A DNA stretch of 64,000 nucleotides, from assembly GCF_024460775.1 (NCBI RefSeq), contig NZ_JANFYZ010000004.1, positions 186,001 to 250,000 on the forward strand, in the 5' to 3' direction. How positions within the stretch are numbered: the first letter of the stretch is position 1; every line of letters begins with the position of its first letter. Shown here piece by piece: positions 1-8,420 of this stretch. A model generated the notes under the pieces. The model searched no databases, was not told the origin of the DNA, and worked only from the letters and a program-made list of their open reading frames with translations. This DNA comes from Desulfovibrio desulfuricans (GTDB taxonomy: Bacteria > Desulfobacterota > Desulfovibrionia > Desulfovibrionales > Desulfovibrionaceae). A program made the position numbers and the translations under genes.

Positions 1-1
1 T

Positions 2-973
2 TTGCATTCCCTGCCCGAAATGCCCAATGCCATTCCTTACATCACATCATATTATGCCCGGCGCTGGGGATTCTGCATCAAGCACGACGAGCGGCAAAAG
101 CTGGCCCCCGGCATGTACCACGCCTCCATAGATTCCACTCTGGCTCCGGGGCATCTGACATACGGCGACCTCGTGATTCCAGGCCAGTGCGAAAAAGAAA
201 TTTTTCTTTCCACCTACATCTGCCATCCGTCCATGGCCAACAACGAGCTTTCCGGCCCGGTGGTGGCCACGGCCCTTGCGCAGTGGGTGGCGCAGCGCCC
301 GCGCCGCTACACCTACCGTTTTGCCTTTGTGCCGGAAACCATCGGCTCCATCACCTATCTGAGCCGCAACCACGAGGCCTTGCGCCGCAATGTGGTGGCG
401 GGCTTCAACCTCACCTGTATGGGCGATGAACGGGCCTATTCCTATCTGCCCAGCCGCAAGGGCAACACTCTGGCCGACAAGGCCGCCCTGCACGTGTTGC
501 ACCATTTTGCACCCGATTTTATCCGCTACACCTTTCTTGACCGCGAGAGCGACGAGCGCCAGTACTGCGCGCCCGGCATCGACCTGCCCCTGTGCAGCGT
601 CATGCGCAGCAAATACCACGTCTATCCCGAGTACCACACCTCGCTGGACGACTGCTCGCTTGTCACGCAAAAGGGGCTTGAAGGCAGCGTGAACATCATG
701 ACGCGCATCCTTGAAGCGCTGGAAGAAAACGTCACCTACGAGCCGCGTGTGCTGTGCGAACCGCAGTTGGGCAAGTGCGGCCTCTACCCCACGCTGAGCA
801 CAAAAACTTCCTGTACGGAACAGGTCAATCTGATGATGGATCTGCTGGCCTATGCCGATGGCGAAACCACGCTGCTTGAAGAAGCAGACATTGTGGGCAG
901 GGATATTTTTCGCTGTGCGGAAACCATGCGCAAGCTGGTTGAAAAGGACGTGCTGGCGGTCAAAACCTGCTGA
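2..973 (+). CDS. Aminopeptidase-like (DUF4910/M28-like) protein, 3' part
   Basis: The reading frame is open from the left edge, so the N-terminus lies outside the window; 323 codons are visible. The sequence resembles the DUF4910 aminopeptidase-like family, proteins with an M28-type peptidase fold often found in surface-polysaccharide gene clusters. Motifs that could hold the metal site are CHPSMANNELSG (about visible residue 74), PETIGS (111) and YHTSLDD (211). The C-terminal 60-80 residues look like the winged-helix tail of this family. The substrate is unknown, and a role in glycan biosynthesis is inferred from family context only. The next gene is convergent. Confidence 0.75.
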   Translation: MHSLPEMPNAIPYITSYYARRWGFCIKHDERQKLAPGMYHASIDSTLAPGHLTYGDLVIPGQCEKEIFLSTYICHPSMANNELSGPVVATALAQWVAQRPRRYTYRFAFVPETIGSITYLSRNHEALRRNVVAGFNLTCMGDERAYSYLPSRKGNTLADKAALHVLHHFAPDFIRYTFLDRESDERQYCAPGIDLPLCSVMRSKYHVYPEYHTSLDDCSLVTQKGLEGSVNIMTRILEALEENVTYEPRVLCEPQLGKCGLYPTLSTKTSCTEQVNLMMDLLAYADGETTLLEEADIVGRDIFRCAETMRKLVEKDVLAVKTC

Positions 974-1018
974 CGACTGTGCGCGGCATGGCTGCAAGGC
1001 CGCCGCGCAACAGCCGCG

Positions 1019-1807
1019 TCACGCCATGTCCCATCCCTGGGTTGTTTTCCGTCCCTGCTTGTAGCGGAAGTCGCATACCTTGCCGCCCTCAGCCAGTGTT
1101 GAGGTGCGCGCAAGGCCCGTGCCTTCCGCCCTTGCGGTGGGAAAGTCCACCCGGCAGGGATAAGGAGCCAGCTCGGGCATGCCCAGCGAGGCAAAATACT
1201 TCATCAGCCCGCATTCCGTGTAGTTTACGCCGATATCAAAATCGCGCCCATCACCCTGAAATACTGTCTGCACCCAATCCAGCGGGTAGCGCCGCTGCTG
1301 GCTGCGCATGGCCCAGCCCTGCAACAGGGCAAAATACTCCGGCGTAAAAAACCGCTGCCCGTTGGCGCGGTACGCTTCCTTCTGCTCCTCAAAACTGTAG
1401 ACCGCCAGATCGTACACAAGCTTGCCCACATCCCTGGCGCTGAATCCGTGCGGGCGCATGGCCGTGTACAGCGCCGCATACTGCGGCCCTACCAGAAAGC
1501 TGGGATAGGTCAGGTTTTCCGGCCCGCCAATATCCGGCAGAGGCAACAGACGGGCATGGGCCTGCCTTGCCTGGGCAAACATGGCGCGCAAATCTTCCGC
1601 TGGCCGCTGCCCGGCAAGCATCTGCTCCGCCCCGGCGCACATGCCCGCAAATTCGGCTTTGAGGGCCTCATCGCTCACCGGCTTGCCGATGCCCTGCGCA
1701 ATGGAGGCCATACAGGAACAGGGCAGCAGCAGACCGGCGCAGGTTCCCAGCGCAAAGGAGCAAAATGCGCGCCGGGTATAGCGTGGAAGCATAGTGACAT
1801 GGTGCAT
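1019..1807 (-). CDS. Exported L-2-amino-thiazoline-4-carboxylic acid hydrolase family protein
   Basis: The 262-residue protein matches the ATC hydrolase family by its late motif block: FDIGVNYTECGL (about 190-201, with Cys199), PYPC (about 215-218) and CDFRYK (245-250). Characterised members open the thiazoline ring of L-ATC to N-carbamoyl-L-cysteine, but most family members are uncharacterised. The N-terminus has TRRAF followed by a hydrophobic stretch (about 18-34), so it is probably exported, perhaps by Tat; a Cys-rich end (PCSCMA) leaves lipidation possible. The start at 1807 is chosen because AGGAG lies 5 bases upstream; Met6 is an alternative. It stands alone between convergent and divergent neighbours. 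Confidence 0.75.
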   Translation of the reverse strand: MHHVTMLPRYTRRAFCSFALGTCAGLLLPCSCMASIAQGIGKPVSDEALKAEFAGMCAGAEQMLAGQRPAEDLRAMFAQARQAHARLLPLPDIGGPENLTYPSFLVGPQYAALYTAMRPHGFSARDVGKLVYDLAVYSFEEQKEAYRANGQRFFTPEYFALLQGWAMRSQQRRYPLDWVQTVFQGDGRDFDIGVNYTECGLMKYFASLGMPELAPYPCRVDFPTARAEGTGLARTSTLAEGGKVCDFRYKQGRKTTQGWDMA

Positions 1808-2184
1808 GACGGCTCCTGCTTGCGACGCGTTTGCGCGCCAGACTGGGGGTTTACGGCATGGCTCACACTAGCCGGAGCCGGGGGCGCTGTCCACGCGCGC
1901 CATAGCAGCGGCAAGGGTCTGTGGTATTGTCTGTGGGATAGGTGCGCGGCACGCCTCGCTTTTGTGAGCAAATCACTATTAATTACAAATTATCATTTAC
2001 TAATTTTAAATATAATTCAGTGTAATATATGCTTATGGCGATTTCATCACATTGGTATACCGGTTGACATGTAAACATAACTGGTACATGCAAAACGGCT
2101 GACCGGCGCATGCGGGTGACTGACGTCATTTCACCCCTGAGGCCGGAAACTGTTGCCCGTGATCAGACCAGCCGAGGAGCGTTC
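1808..2184. other. Divergent intergenic region, AT-rich core
   Basis: No gene is visible in these 377 bases between two divergent genes. Positions 1970-2050 are strongly AT-rich. At 2063-2076 there is a near-palindrome, GTTGACATGTAAAC, whose left half includes TTGACA. It could be a -35 element or a regulator site, but no convincing -10 follows at 17 bases. Confidence 0.4.
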
Positions 2185-2679
2185 ATGCCAATGCCTTTTG
2201 CCGTTGTGGTGTTGCAGCACCACAGTGTCCGCCTTTTCGGTGTGCGCATCCACACAACCCTGCACAACGCCCCGCAGGAATGCCCCCGGCTGTGGAATGA
2301 GGTCTTTACCCCCCGCATGCCAGAGCTGAGCGGCAAGCCCAGCAATACCTATCAGGGGCCGTCTTATGGGCTTTCCTTGTTTACAGACCATGCGGGGCTG
2401 GCTTTTGATTACTGGGCTGCAATGGAAGCTCCGGAACTTGCCGCGCCTCCCGCAGGCATGGACGCGGTAACCCTGCCGGGCGGTCTCTATGCCTGTTGCC
2501 GCATCCCCGCCGCAGGCATGCTTCAGGAAGCATACGACTACATGTATGACGAATGGCCTCAAACGCCGGGCGGCTATACCGTTCTTGCCGACAAGCCCTG
2601 CTTTGAGCGCTACGACAGCCGCTTTTTTCAGTCCGGCACCCACGATGTCTATGTGCCCGTGCTGCCCCGCGAAGACTAG
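2185..2679 (+). CDS. GyrI-like / AraC effector-binding domain protein
   Basis: A 164-residue cytoplasmic protein made of a single GyrI-like (SHS2-type) small-molecule-binding module with no DNA-binding domain. Support includes the opening beta strand PFAVVVLQHHSVRLFGVRI, a central GLSLF/FDYWAA segment, LPGGLYACCRIP, and the closing EAYDYMYDEWP...YDSRF pattern typical of the family. The start at 2185 is chosen because GAGGAG lies just upstream; a longer in-frame extension from 2110 has no ribosome binding site. Stand-alone members bind or hydrolyse hydrophobic ligands; the ligand here is unknown. Confidence 0.65.
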   Translation: MPMPFAVVVLQHHSVRLFGVRIHTTLHNAPQECPRLWNEVFTPRMPELSGKPSNTYQGPSYGLSLFTDHAGLAFDYWAAMEAPELAAPPAGMDAVTLPGGLYACCRIPAAGMLQEAYDYMYDEWPQTPGGYTVLADKPCFERYDSRFFQSGTHDVYVPVLPRED

Positions 2680-2934
2680 CCTGCCCCCTGCTGCGGGCTA
2701 TTGGGCCTGACTTCCCAGCTTCTTGGGTCTGATTTTCTGGCCTGACGGCCCTCCCCCTCATTCGCGCTCAGGCTTTCTGCCTTGCTCTGCCTGTTTGCCT
2801 GTCTCTTCAAACCATACCATAAAAGTATGCTATAAATTGCACTCTTTTTCGGAATGTGCCATATTGCGAATGAATCGTAATAATCGGCAATTCGGCTGCA
2901 CCCTTGCGCCTGCACATGCCGATGAGGAGCATAC

Positions 2935-4398
2935 ATGGCACTGACCCGACGTAATTTTCTGGTGGGCGCGGCCTCTGCGGCAGGCATTGCGGCTGCGGGG
3001 CTGGATGCCCGGGCCGAAACCAATGGCGCGAGCGCCTCTGCCCAGCATGCGGAATACGCGACCCTGCTCGACATTGAAAAATGCATTGGCTGTGGGCAGT
3101 GCGTGGAGGGCTGCCGCGAGCGTAACGGGAGCCGCTATCCGGAAGTCAAAAAGCCCCTGCCGGTCATGTTTCCGCCCGGAACCAAGGATGAAGACTGGTC
3201 TGGCAAGCGGGATGTGGACGACAGGCTCACGCCCTATAACTGGCTGTATATTGAGAGCGTTACCGTGCAAAAGGACGGCGCGCCGCTTGAACTGCACATC
3301 CCCCGCCGCTGCCTGCACTGCACAAATCCGCCCTGCGCCAACCTCTGCCCATGGGGCGCGGCCAGCCGCCAGCCAGAGACCGGCACGGTGAGCATAGACA
3401 GCCAGACCTGTCTTGGCGGGGCAAAATGCCGCACGGTCTGCCCCTGGCACATCCCGCAGCGGCAATCGGGCGTGGGGCTGTATCTTGACCTCATGCCGCG
3501 CTTTGCCGGCAACGGCATCATGTACAAATGCGACCGCTGCGCAGACAGCTTTGCCCACGGCCAACTGCCCGCCTGTGTGGAGGTTTGCCCCCAGCAGGTG
3601 CAGACCATTGGCCCGCGCGATGAGATTCTGGCGCAGGCCCGCAAGCTGGCGCAGGAGCGCGGCGCGTACCTTTATGGCGTGACGGAAAACGGCGGCACCA
3701 ATACTTTTTATCTGTCGCCCGTGCCGTTTTCCGAACTGGCGGTGCAGGCCAAACCCGGCCCCGGCAAGCCCACCTTTGCCCCGGTGGCGGACTCCATGGC
3801 ACAGGCTGGCAACCTCACCCGCATGCTGATGACGGCTCCGCTGGTGGGCGTGGCAGGGGCGCTGGTGAGCGCGGCACGCCAGGGGCAAGGCCCGAACCAC
3901 ACGCAGGCCCGCCCTCAGGGTGCGCTGCATGACCCCAAGGCGGAAGCGGCCCTCTCCGGCGGCTTGCTCAAGAAGCTGTGGGTGACCGTGGCCCTGCTGC
4001 TCGGCTTTACGGGCATGATGCAACTGCCCGTGGCAAGCCGATACGGCATTGCCAAAGTTCCCGGCCTCACATGGACAGGCGATTTTTACACCACGCTGAA
4101 CGTCCACTATATTCTGGCTGCCCTGCTGCTGGCGATGGGCCTGTATTGGCTGACCCTGCAAGTGCGCGGCAGGCTGCGGGGCCGCCTTGCCTACTGGGGC
4201 AAGGTGCGGCTGGCAGTGCTGGGGGTTGTGGTGCTGAGCGGCATGGCCCGCGTTGCCAAAAACCTGCCATCCATCACGTTTTCGCCGGGTATGACAACCT
4301 TTATTGACCTTGTGCATCTTGGTTTTGCCGTGCTGCTCGGCGTGCTCTGCCTCTGGCTGTGGGTAACAGGGCGCGGCGCATGGCGCGAGGATGGATAA
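2935..4398 (+). CDS. Tat-exported ferredoxin-type redox protein fused to a four-helix membrane domain
   Basis: 487 residues. The twin-arginine signal LTRRNFLVGAA (3-13) leads into an extracytoplasmic domain with 4Fe-4S motifs at C50-C60 (CIGCGQC), C126-C138, C159-C169 and C199-C218. The third motif reads CLGGAKCRTVC, so one usual cysteine is replaced and that cluster may be atypical. After about residue 340 come four hydrophobic helices, two of them with a histidine (NVHYIL near 387, DLVHLG near 458), which could bind haem b. The arrangement resembles HybA/FdnH-type electron-transfer subunits fused to their cytochrome b partner, suggesting electron transfer between periplasm and quinone. No catalytic subunit is adjacent. 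RBS GAGGAG precedes the ATG. Confidence 0.75.
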   Translation: MALTRRNFLVGAASAAGIAAAGLDARAETNGASASAQHAEYATLLDIEKCIGCGQCVEGCRERNGSRYPEVKKPLPVMFPPGTKDEDWSGKRDVDDRLTPYNWLYIESVTVQKDGAPLELHIPRRCLHCTNPPCANLCPWGAASRQPETGTVSIDSQTCLGGAKCRTVCPWHIPQRQSGVGLYLDLMPRFAGNGIMYKCDRCADSFAHGQLPACVEVCPQQVQTIGPRDEILAQARKLAQERGAYLYGVTENGGTNTFYLSPVPFSELAVQAKPGPGKPTFAPVADSMAQAGNLTRMLMTAPLVGVAGALVSAARQGQGPNHTQARPQGALHDPKAEAALSGGLLKKLWVTVALLLGFTGMMQLPVASRYGIAKVPGLTWTGDFYTTLNVHYILAALLLAMGLYWLTLQVRGRLRGRLAYWGKVRLAVLGVVVLSGMARVAKNLPSITFSPGMTTFIDLVHLGFAVLLGVLCLWLWVTGRGAWREDG

Positions 4399-4606
4399 AG
4401 GGCGTTGCCCGCAAACATGACTGCATGCACAGGCGGGTATTCTGCGGAATGCCGCCTTCATTATGGGCTTGCTTTCACCCGCAAAAATTTGTCTGTACTG
4501 GTCGCTACGGCTCTTGGCCCCGGCAGGATTTGGCGCTACGCTGATAGCTGCATCTTCCCTCCTCAAGCTAGTTTTGTGACATCCACATCCACCAGCGAGG
4601 CGCATC

Positions 4607-5407
4607 ATGACCATGCCCGCATTTTACATCCCCCACGGCGGCGGCCCCTGCTTTTTTATGGACTGGATGCCGCCGGACACCTGGAATGCCCTTGGCGGCT
4701 GGATGCGCTCCATCCCGGCAACGTTGCCGCAACAGCCAAGGGCGCAGATTGTATTCTCCGCCCATTGGGAGCAGTCGGAATTTACCCTGCTGACCACGCG
4801 GACCCCTGGCCTGTATTACGATTACTACGACTTTCCGCCGCATACCTATGAGTTGCAGTGGCCTGCGCCGCCAGCGCCGGAACTGTTTGACCGTGTGGGC
4901 CAGTGCATGCGCTCGGCAGGGTTGCCGCTGGCAGAGGACACAACGCGGGACTTTGACCACGGCGTGTTTGTGCCGGGCCTGTTGATGTATCCAGAGGCGC
5001 AGATGCCCACGATACAAATATCGCTGCGGCGGGGGCTTGATCCGCTGGAGCATCTGGCTCTGGGGCGGGCGCTGGCCCCGCTGCGCGATGAGGGCGTGCT
5101 GTTTGTGGGCAGCGGCATGAGCTTTCACAACATGCGGGCCTTCCGCTACGGGGATAACACGCCCATTGAAGGGGCGGATGTTTTTGACAACTGGCTGGCG
5201 GATGCCGTGTGCAACCCCAATGCCGCCATGCGCAACGCTGCCCTTGCGGAATGGGAAAAGGCCCCCGGTGCGCGCTTTGCCCACCCGCGCGAGGAGCATC
5301 TGATCCCGCTGATGGTGATTGCAGGAGCTGCCGGAGCCGCGCAGGGCAAGCTTGCCTGGCACGGCAGGGCTATGGGCGCACCGCTCTCGGCATTTTCTTT
5401 TGACTAG
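4607..5407 (+). CDS. LigB/DODA-type extradiol ring-opening dioxygenase
   Basis: 266 residues, the usual length of the YgiD/4,5-DOPA dioxygenase family. Expected metal and catalytic histidines are in place: IPHGGG (His10), SAHWE (His53), FDHGVF (His118), GSGMSFHN (His174) and HPREEHLIPL (His226, His231). These enzymes use Fe(II) or Zn(II) to cleave catechol-type rings in the cytoplasm. In a strict anaerobe the oxygen-dependent reaction would be unexpected, so the natural role is uncertain. The start follows GAGG by 6 bases. It is a single gene ahead of tRNA-Ala. Confidence 0.8.
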   Translation: MTMPAFYIPHGGGPCFFMDWMPPDTWNALGGWMRSIPATLPQQPRAQIVFSAHWEQSEFTLLTTRTPGLYYDYYDFPPHTYELQWPAPPAPELFDRVGQCMRSAGLPLAEDTTRDFDHGVFVPGLLMYPEAQMPTIQISLRRGLDPLEHLALGRALAPLRDEGVLFVGSGMSFHNMRAFRYGDNTPIEGADVFDNWLADAVCNPNAAMRNAALAEWEKAPGARFAHPREEHLIPLMVIAGAAGAAQGKLAWHGRAMGAPLSAFSFD

Positions 5408-5420
5408 ATGAAATAAATAC

Positions 5421-5447
5421 TTGCACCCCACGGCGAAAAAGTATAAT
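5421..5447 (+). promoter_or_regulatory. Putative promoter of tRNA-Ala (+ copy)
   Basis: A perfect TATAAT at 5442-5447 lies 14 bases before the tRNA. The best -35 is TTGCAC at 5421-5426 with a short 15-base spacer, so the -35 assignment is weak. Confidence 0.5.
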
Positions 5448-5461
5448 TCCAAATTCCTCAT

Positions 5462-5537
<76 letters not shown>

Positions 5538-5550
5538 GATAGGTAATAAA

Positions 5551-5585
5551 ACCCCCGATCATTTTTCAATGATCGGGGGTTTTTG
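5551..5585 (+). terminator. Rho-independent terminator of tRNA-Ala
   Basis: A 13-bp stem, ACCCCCGATCATT paired with AATGATCGGGGGT, with a short loop and a following run of T. It is identical in the inverted copy. Confidence 0.9.
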
Positions 5586-5669
5586 CGTGGCTAATTTTAG
5601 CCATGCGTGACATTAATAAAACGGTGTTATCTAAAACTTCTTAAATTGAGAAACCAAAATAATAAATAT

Positions 5670-6299
5670 TTACATACTAAGCATTTTTGCTTTTTCAAGT
5701 AGAGCATCAAAATGCACTTTTGAGTTTTTTATTTCATTGTCTAAAGCATCAACGGCATGCATTAGATGTTTCATGTCATCATCTACCACTTCAGTTCTGA
5801 GCTTTTTTAATTGCATAATAGTTTTTTTAATAAAATCATTATATTGATTTTTTATTGTTGTAAATTCCTCCAATGCCTCACATAATCTCCCTTTAATTTC
5901 ATACTTCATTTCACCATCAATTTTTGCAACATTATCTAATTTTTCTGTTATAACAGTACTTTCTTTTAAAATTTTGCGAACCATCTCTTTTAATTCGAGC
6001 TCCTTGCTGGCACACCACTGTGATACAGCATAACCATCTGTAATTATGCTGTATTCATGGCTTATTTTTTCATAAGATACTTTCCCCATGATAATTTTTT
6101 CTTCAAGCCCTTGTAGCGCGACAATAACACTATCTCCATGAAGCCTTAAGCAAATGAGCATTAAAATTATGATTGAAAGAATAAACGAACATGCCGCCAT
6201 CATGGAAATATATTCGCTTTTGAATTCAATTAAAAAATTGAAACAAAAATATATAGCATAAAATAGGATAGAAATATTTGTTATAAATCTAAAAAACAC
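5670..6299 (-). CDS. Unknown membrane-anchored coiled-coil protein (second gene of the tRNA-Ala cassette)
   Basis: 209 residues, not recognised as any family. Two hydrophobic segments near the N-terminus (about 5-25 and 33-52) form a membrane hairpin. The remaining 155 residues are charged and strongly helical, consistent with a cytoplasmic coiled coil (for example ASKELELKEMVRKILKES). Its start lies inside the end of the upstream gene (19-base overlap), so the two are probably co-translated. Base composition is very AT-rich against the GC-rich surroundings, a sign of recent transfer. The pairing with a four-helix membrane protein suggests a membrane complex such as exclusion or abortive infection, but this is speculation. 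Confidence 0.75.
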   Translation of the reverse strand: MFFRFITNISILFYAIYFCFNFLIEFKSEYISMMAACSFILSIIILMLICLRLHGDSVIVALQGLEEKIIMGKVSYEKISHEYSIITDGYAVSQWCASKELELKEMVRKILKESTVITEKLDNVAKIDGEMKYEIKGRLCEALEEFTTIKNQYNDFIKKTIMQLKKLRTEVVDDDMKHLMHAVDALDNEIKNSKVHFDALLEKAKMLSM

Positions 6300-6838
6300 A
6301 ATATATCTATTAAATTCAATTTATTATTTACAACTATAAAGCCATACTTCATGCTTGAAACAATTTGGAATAATGTGCCAGCAAGAATCAATATGTAAAA
6401 AATTATGAAAAACCAATAAAAGAAATTATTGGTAGGTATTACTTTTATATAAATCGCATAACAATTTAAGATGGCAACGGATAAAAATAGTGCAAAGAAA
6501 AAACCACATACAACATTGTATATGCTATTTTGGACGCCGAATAAAATTGTAGTTTTTTTGTGGGAACTTAGGTTTTTTAAAACAGACAAAAGATAAAAAA
6601 GGGGCCATATTAAGTTTGCAAATGTTGTTAGCGATAACAAGAAAAAAGTGAACTGCCCTTCATGCATATTAAAGACAGCATCAACCCCATGTGATATGAG
6701 ATAAAAAACAACACTAAGCAAAATCCATGTCGTTACACCCGATGTGCGTTGCTTTGCATATGTTCGTTCTATACGATTTTTGATAAAATCAAGCCACATT
6801 TTCACAGAATTACTGTCACTACCCACAGAGTTATCCAT
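6281..6838 (-). CDS. Unknown four-helix membrane protein (first gene of the tRNA-Ala cassette)
   Basis: 185 residues from the chosen ATG at 6838, which has GAGG about 6 bases upstream; a longer frame to 6892 would run into the inverted repeat and is less likely. Four hydrophobic helices are visible, beginning at TTWILLSVVFYLI, FTFFLLSLTTFANLIW, VVCGFFFALFLSVAIL and FFYWFFIIFYILIL. The N-terminus is polar and short. No catalytic motif was found and I do not recognise the family. It overlaps the downstream coiled-coil gene by 19 bases. AT-rich codon use marks it as foreign. Confidence 0.75.
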   Translation of the reverse strand: MDNSVGSDSNSVKMWLDFIKNRIERTYAKQRTSGVTTWILLSVVFYLISHGVDAVFNMHEGQFTFFLLSLTTFANLIWPLFYLLSVLKNLSSHKKTTILFGVQNSIYNVVCGFFFALFLSVAILNCYAIYIKVIPTNNFFYWFFIIFYILILAGTLFQIVSSMKYGFIVVNNKLNLIDILCFLDL

Positions 6839-6914
6839 GTGGACCTCGCAAAGAAATAAACCTATTTTTGCACTAAACGCATTCAATGTCACGCATGGCT
6901 AAAATTAGCCACGC

Positions 6915-6949
6915 AAAAACCCCCGATCATTGAAAAATGATCGGGGGTT
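6915..6949 (-). terminator. Rho-independent terminator of inverted tRNA-Ala
   Basis: Same hairpin as at 5551-5585, on the minus strand. The stem is GC-rich and T runs flank it on both sides, so it may also act on the opposite strand. Confidence 0.88.
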
Positions 6950-6961
6950 TTATTACCTATC

Positions 6962-7037
<76 letters not shown>

Positions 7038-7049
7038 ACGGCGAAAAGC

Positions 7050-7078
7050 AGAATGACCAAAACCAGCCTAACTGTCAA
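7050..7078 (-). promoter_or_regulatory. Putative promoter of inverted tRNA-Ala
   Basis: On the minus strand TTGACA (7073-7078) is followed after exactly 17 bases by CATTCT (7050-7055), 12 bases before the tRNA. The -35 is perfect and the -10 is weak. Confidence 0.55.
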
Positions 7079-7140
7079 TACAATTTTGCATTTTTTTTAC
7101 AGAGGCAGTTTTGGCGGCAATCCTGCCACGGTTTCCGGCG

Positions 7141-8331
7141 CTATTTAGGCTCCGCAGCCAGCTCGGCAAGCACTGCGCCAATGCTCTCCAGCGCGCCCTT
7201 GAGCACTTCGTCTCCCACAGCATACGAGAAGCGGATGCACTTGTCGTCGCCAAAGGCCGCGCCCGGCACCACGGCCACGTGGGCTTTGTCGAGCAGCAGG
7301 GTGCAAAGGTCGGTGGAGTTGTGCACGCTGCCGCCATAGCACTTGGAGACGTCCAAAAAGAGGTAGAACGCGCCATCAGGCTTGGGGCAGATGGCAAAGG
7401 GCCAGCCCTCAATGATCTTCATGGCAAAATCGCGCCGCCGCACAAAGGCCTCGCGCATTTTGTCCACGCATTCCATGCTGCCGGTCAGGGCCGCAAGGCC
7501 CGCCTTCTGCGCGATGGAGCAGATATTCGAGGTGCTGTGGCCCTGCATGGCCGATATCTTTTTGATCAGGGTCGGGTGCGCAGCCAAAAAGCCCACGCGC
7601 CAGCCTGTCATGGCGTAGCTCTTCGAGAGGCCGTTGAGCACGGCCACCTGCTCTGGATACTTGGCAAACCAGCGGATGGCGCTGGTCATTTTGGCAGGGG
7701 CGAACACAAGCTGGTCGTAAATTTCATCAGAGAGCACAAACAGCCCGCGCGCGATGGCCCAATCCATAATGGCTGTAAACTCGGCCTCGGTGTAGACCGC
7801 GCCAGTGGGATTGCTGGGCGAGTTCAGAATGAGCAGCTTGGTTTTATCCGTGGTATGCGCCTCAAGCATGGCGGGCGTCACCTTGAAGCCCTGCTCCGGC
7901 CCGGCCAGCACAGGCACGGGGGTTGCGCCGGTCAGCATGACCATATCGGGGTAGCTGAGCCAGTACGGGGCAGGCACAAGCACCTCGTCGCCGGGGTTGA
8001 GCGTCGCCTGCATGAAATTATAGAGGCAGTGCTTGCCGCCCGCGCCGATAACAATGGATTCCATTGGAACCGGAACGCCGTAGTTTCTTTCAAAATACGC
8101 GCCCGCAGCCTTGCGGAGTTCGGGAATGCCCGGCACGGCGGTGTAGCGGCAAAAATTGTCGTCAATAGCCGCTTTGGCAGCCTCGCAAACGTGTTTGGGC
8201 GTGGGAAAGTCCGGCTCGCCCACGGCAAGGCTGATTACTGAAATGCCCTGGGCCTTAAGCTCGAGGGCGCGGCTGTTGACACTGAGTGTCAGAGAAGGTT
8301 TGATACTGCTCAGACGGTCTGAAATCTGCAT
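7141..8331 (-). CDS. Class I/II pyridoxal-phosphate aminotransferase, aspartate aminotransferase-like
   Basis: 396 residues from ATG 8331, chosen because AGGAG lies 8 bases upstream; an eight-residue extension has no binding site. Fold-type I aminotransferase motifs are present: AVGEPDFPTP near the start, the NSPSNPTG loop, LSDEIYDQLVF, and the PLP lysine in SKSYAMTGWR (about Lys237). The closest well-known relatives are the prokaryotic aspartate aminotransferases that move the amino group between aspartate and 2-oxoglutarate. Substrate range cannot be read from sequence. The divergent sfsA gene begins 89 bases away. Confidence 0.88.
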   Translation of the reverse strand: MQISDRLSSIKPSLTLSVNSRALELKAQGISVISLAVGEPDFPTPKHVCEAAKAAIDDNFCRYTAVPGIPELRKAAGAYFERNYGVPVPMESIVIGAGGKHCLYNFMQATLNPGDEVLVPAPYWLSYPDMVMLTGATPVPVLAGPEQGFKVTPAMLEAHTTDKTKLLILNSPSNPTGAVYTEAEFTAIMDWAIARGLFVLSDEIYDQLVFAPAKMTSAIRWFAKYPEQVAVLNGLSKSYAMTGWRVGFLAAHPTLIKKISAMQGHSTSNICSIAQKAGLAALTGSMECVDKMREAFVRRRDFAMKIIEGWPFAICPKPDGAFYLFLDVSKCYGGSVHNSTDLCTLLLDKAHVAVVPGAAFGDDKCIRFSYAVGDEVLKGALESIGAVLAELAAEPK

Positions 8332-8420
8332 AAGGGGGCTCCTTGGCGTATGCAACGCACCCGCAATCGGCAGGCGTACTCACAACTGGCTGTTTCTAGC
8401 AGCTTCATATCGGGGTGTAA

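Noticed and set aside
2830-4614. Long open frame of 594 codons on the minus strand
   Set aside because: It lies opposite the Fe-S/membrane gene, has no family motifs and is rich in His, Arg and Gln, as expected from the antisense of GC-rich coding DNA.
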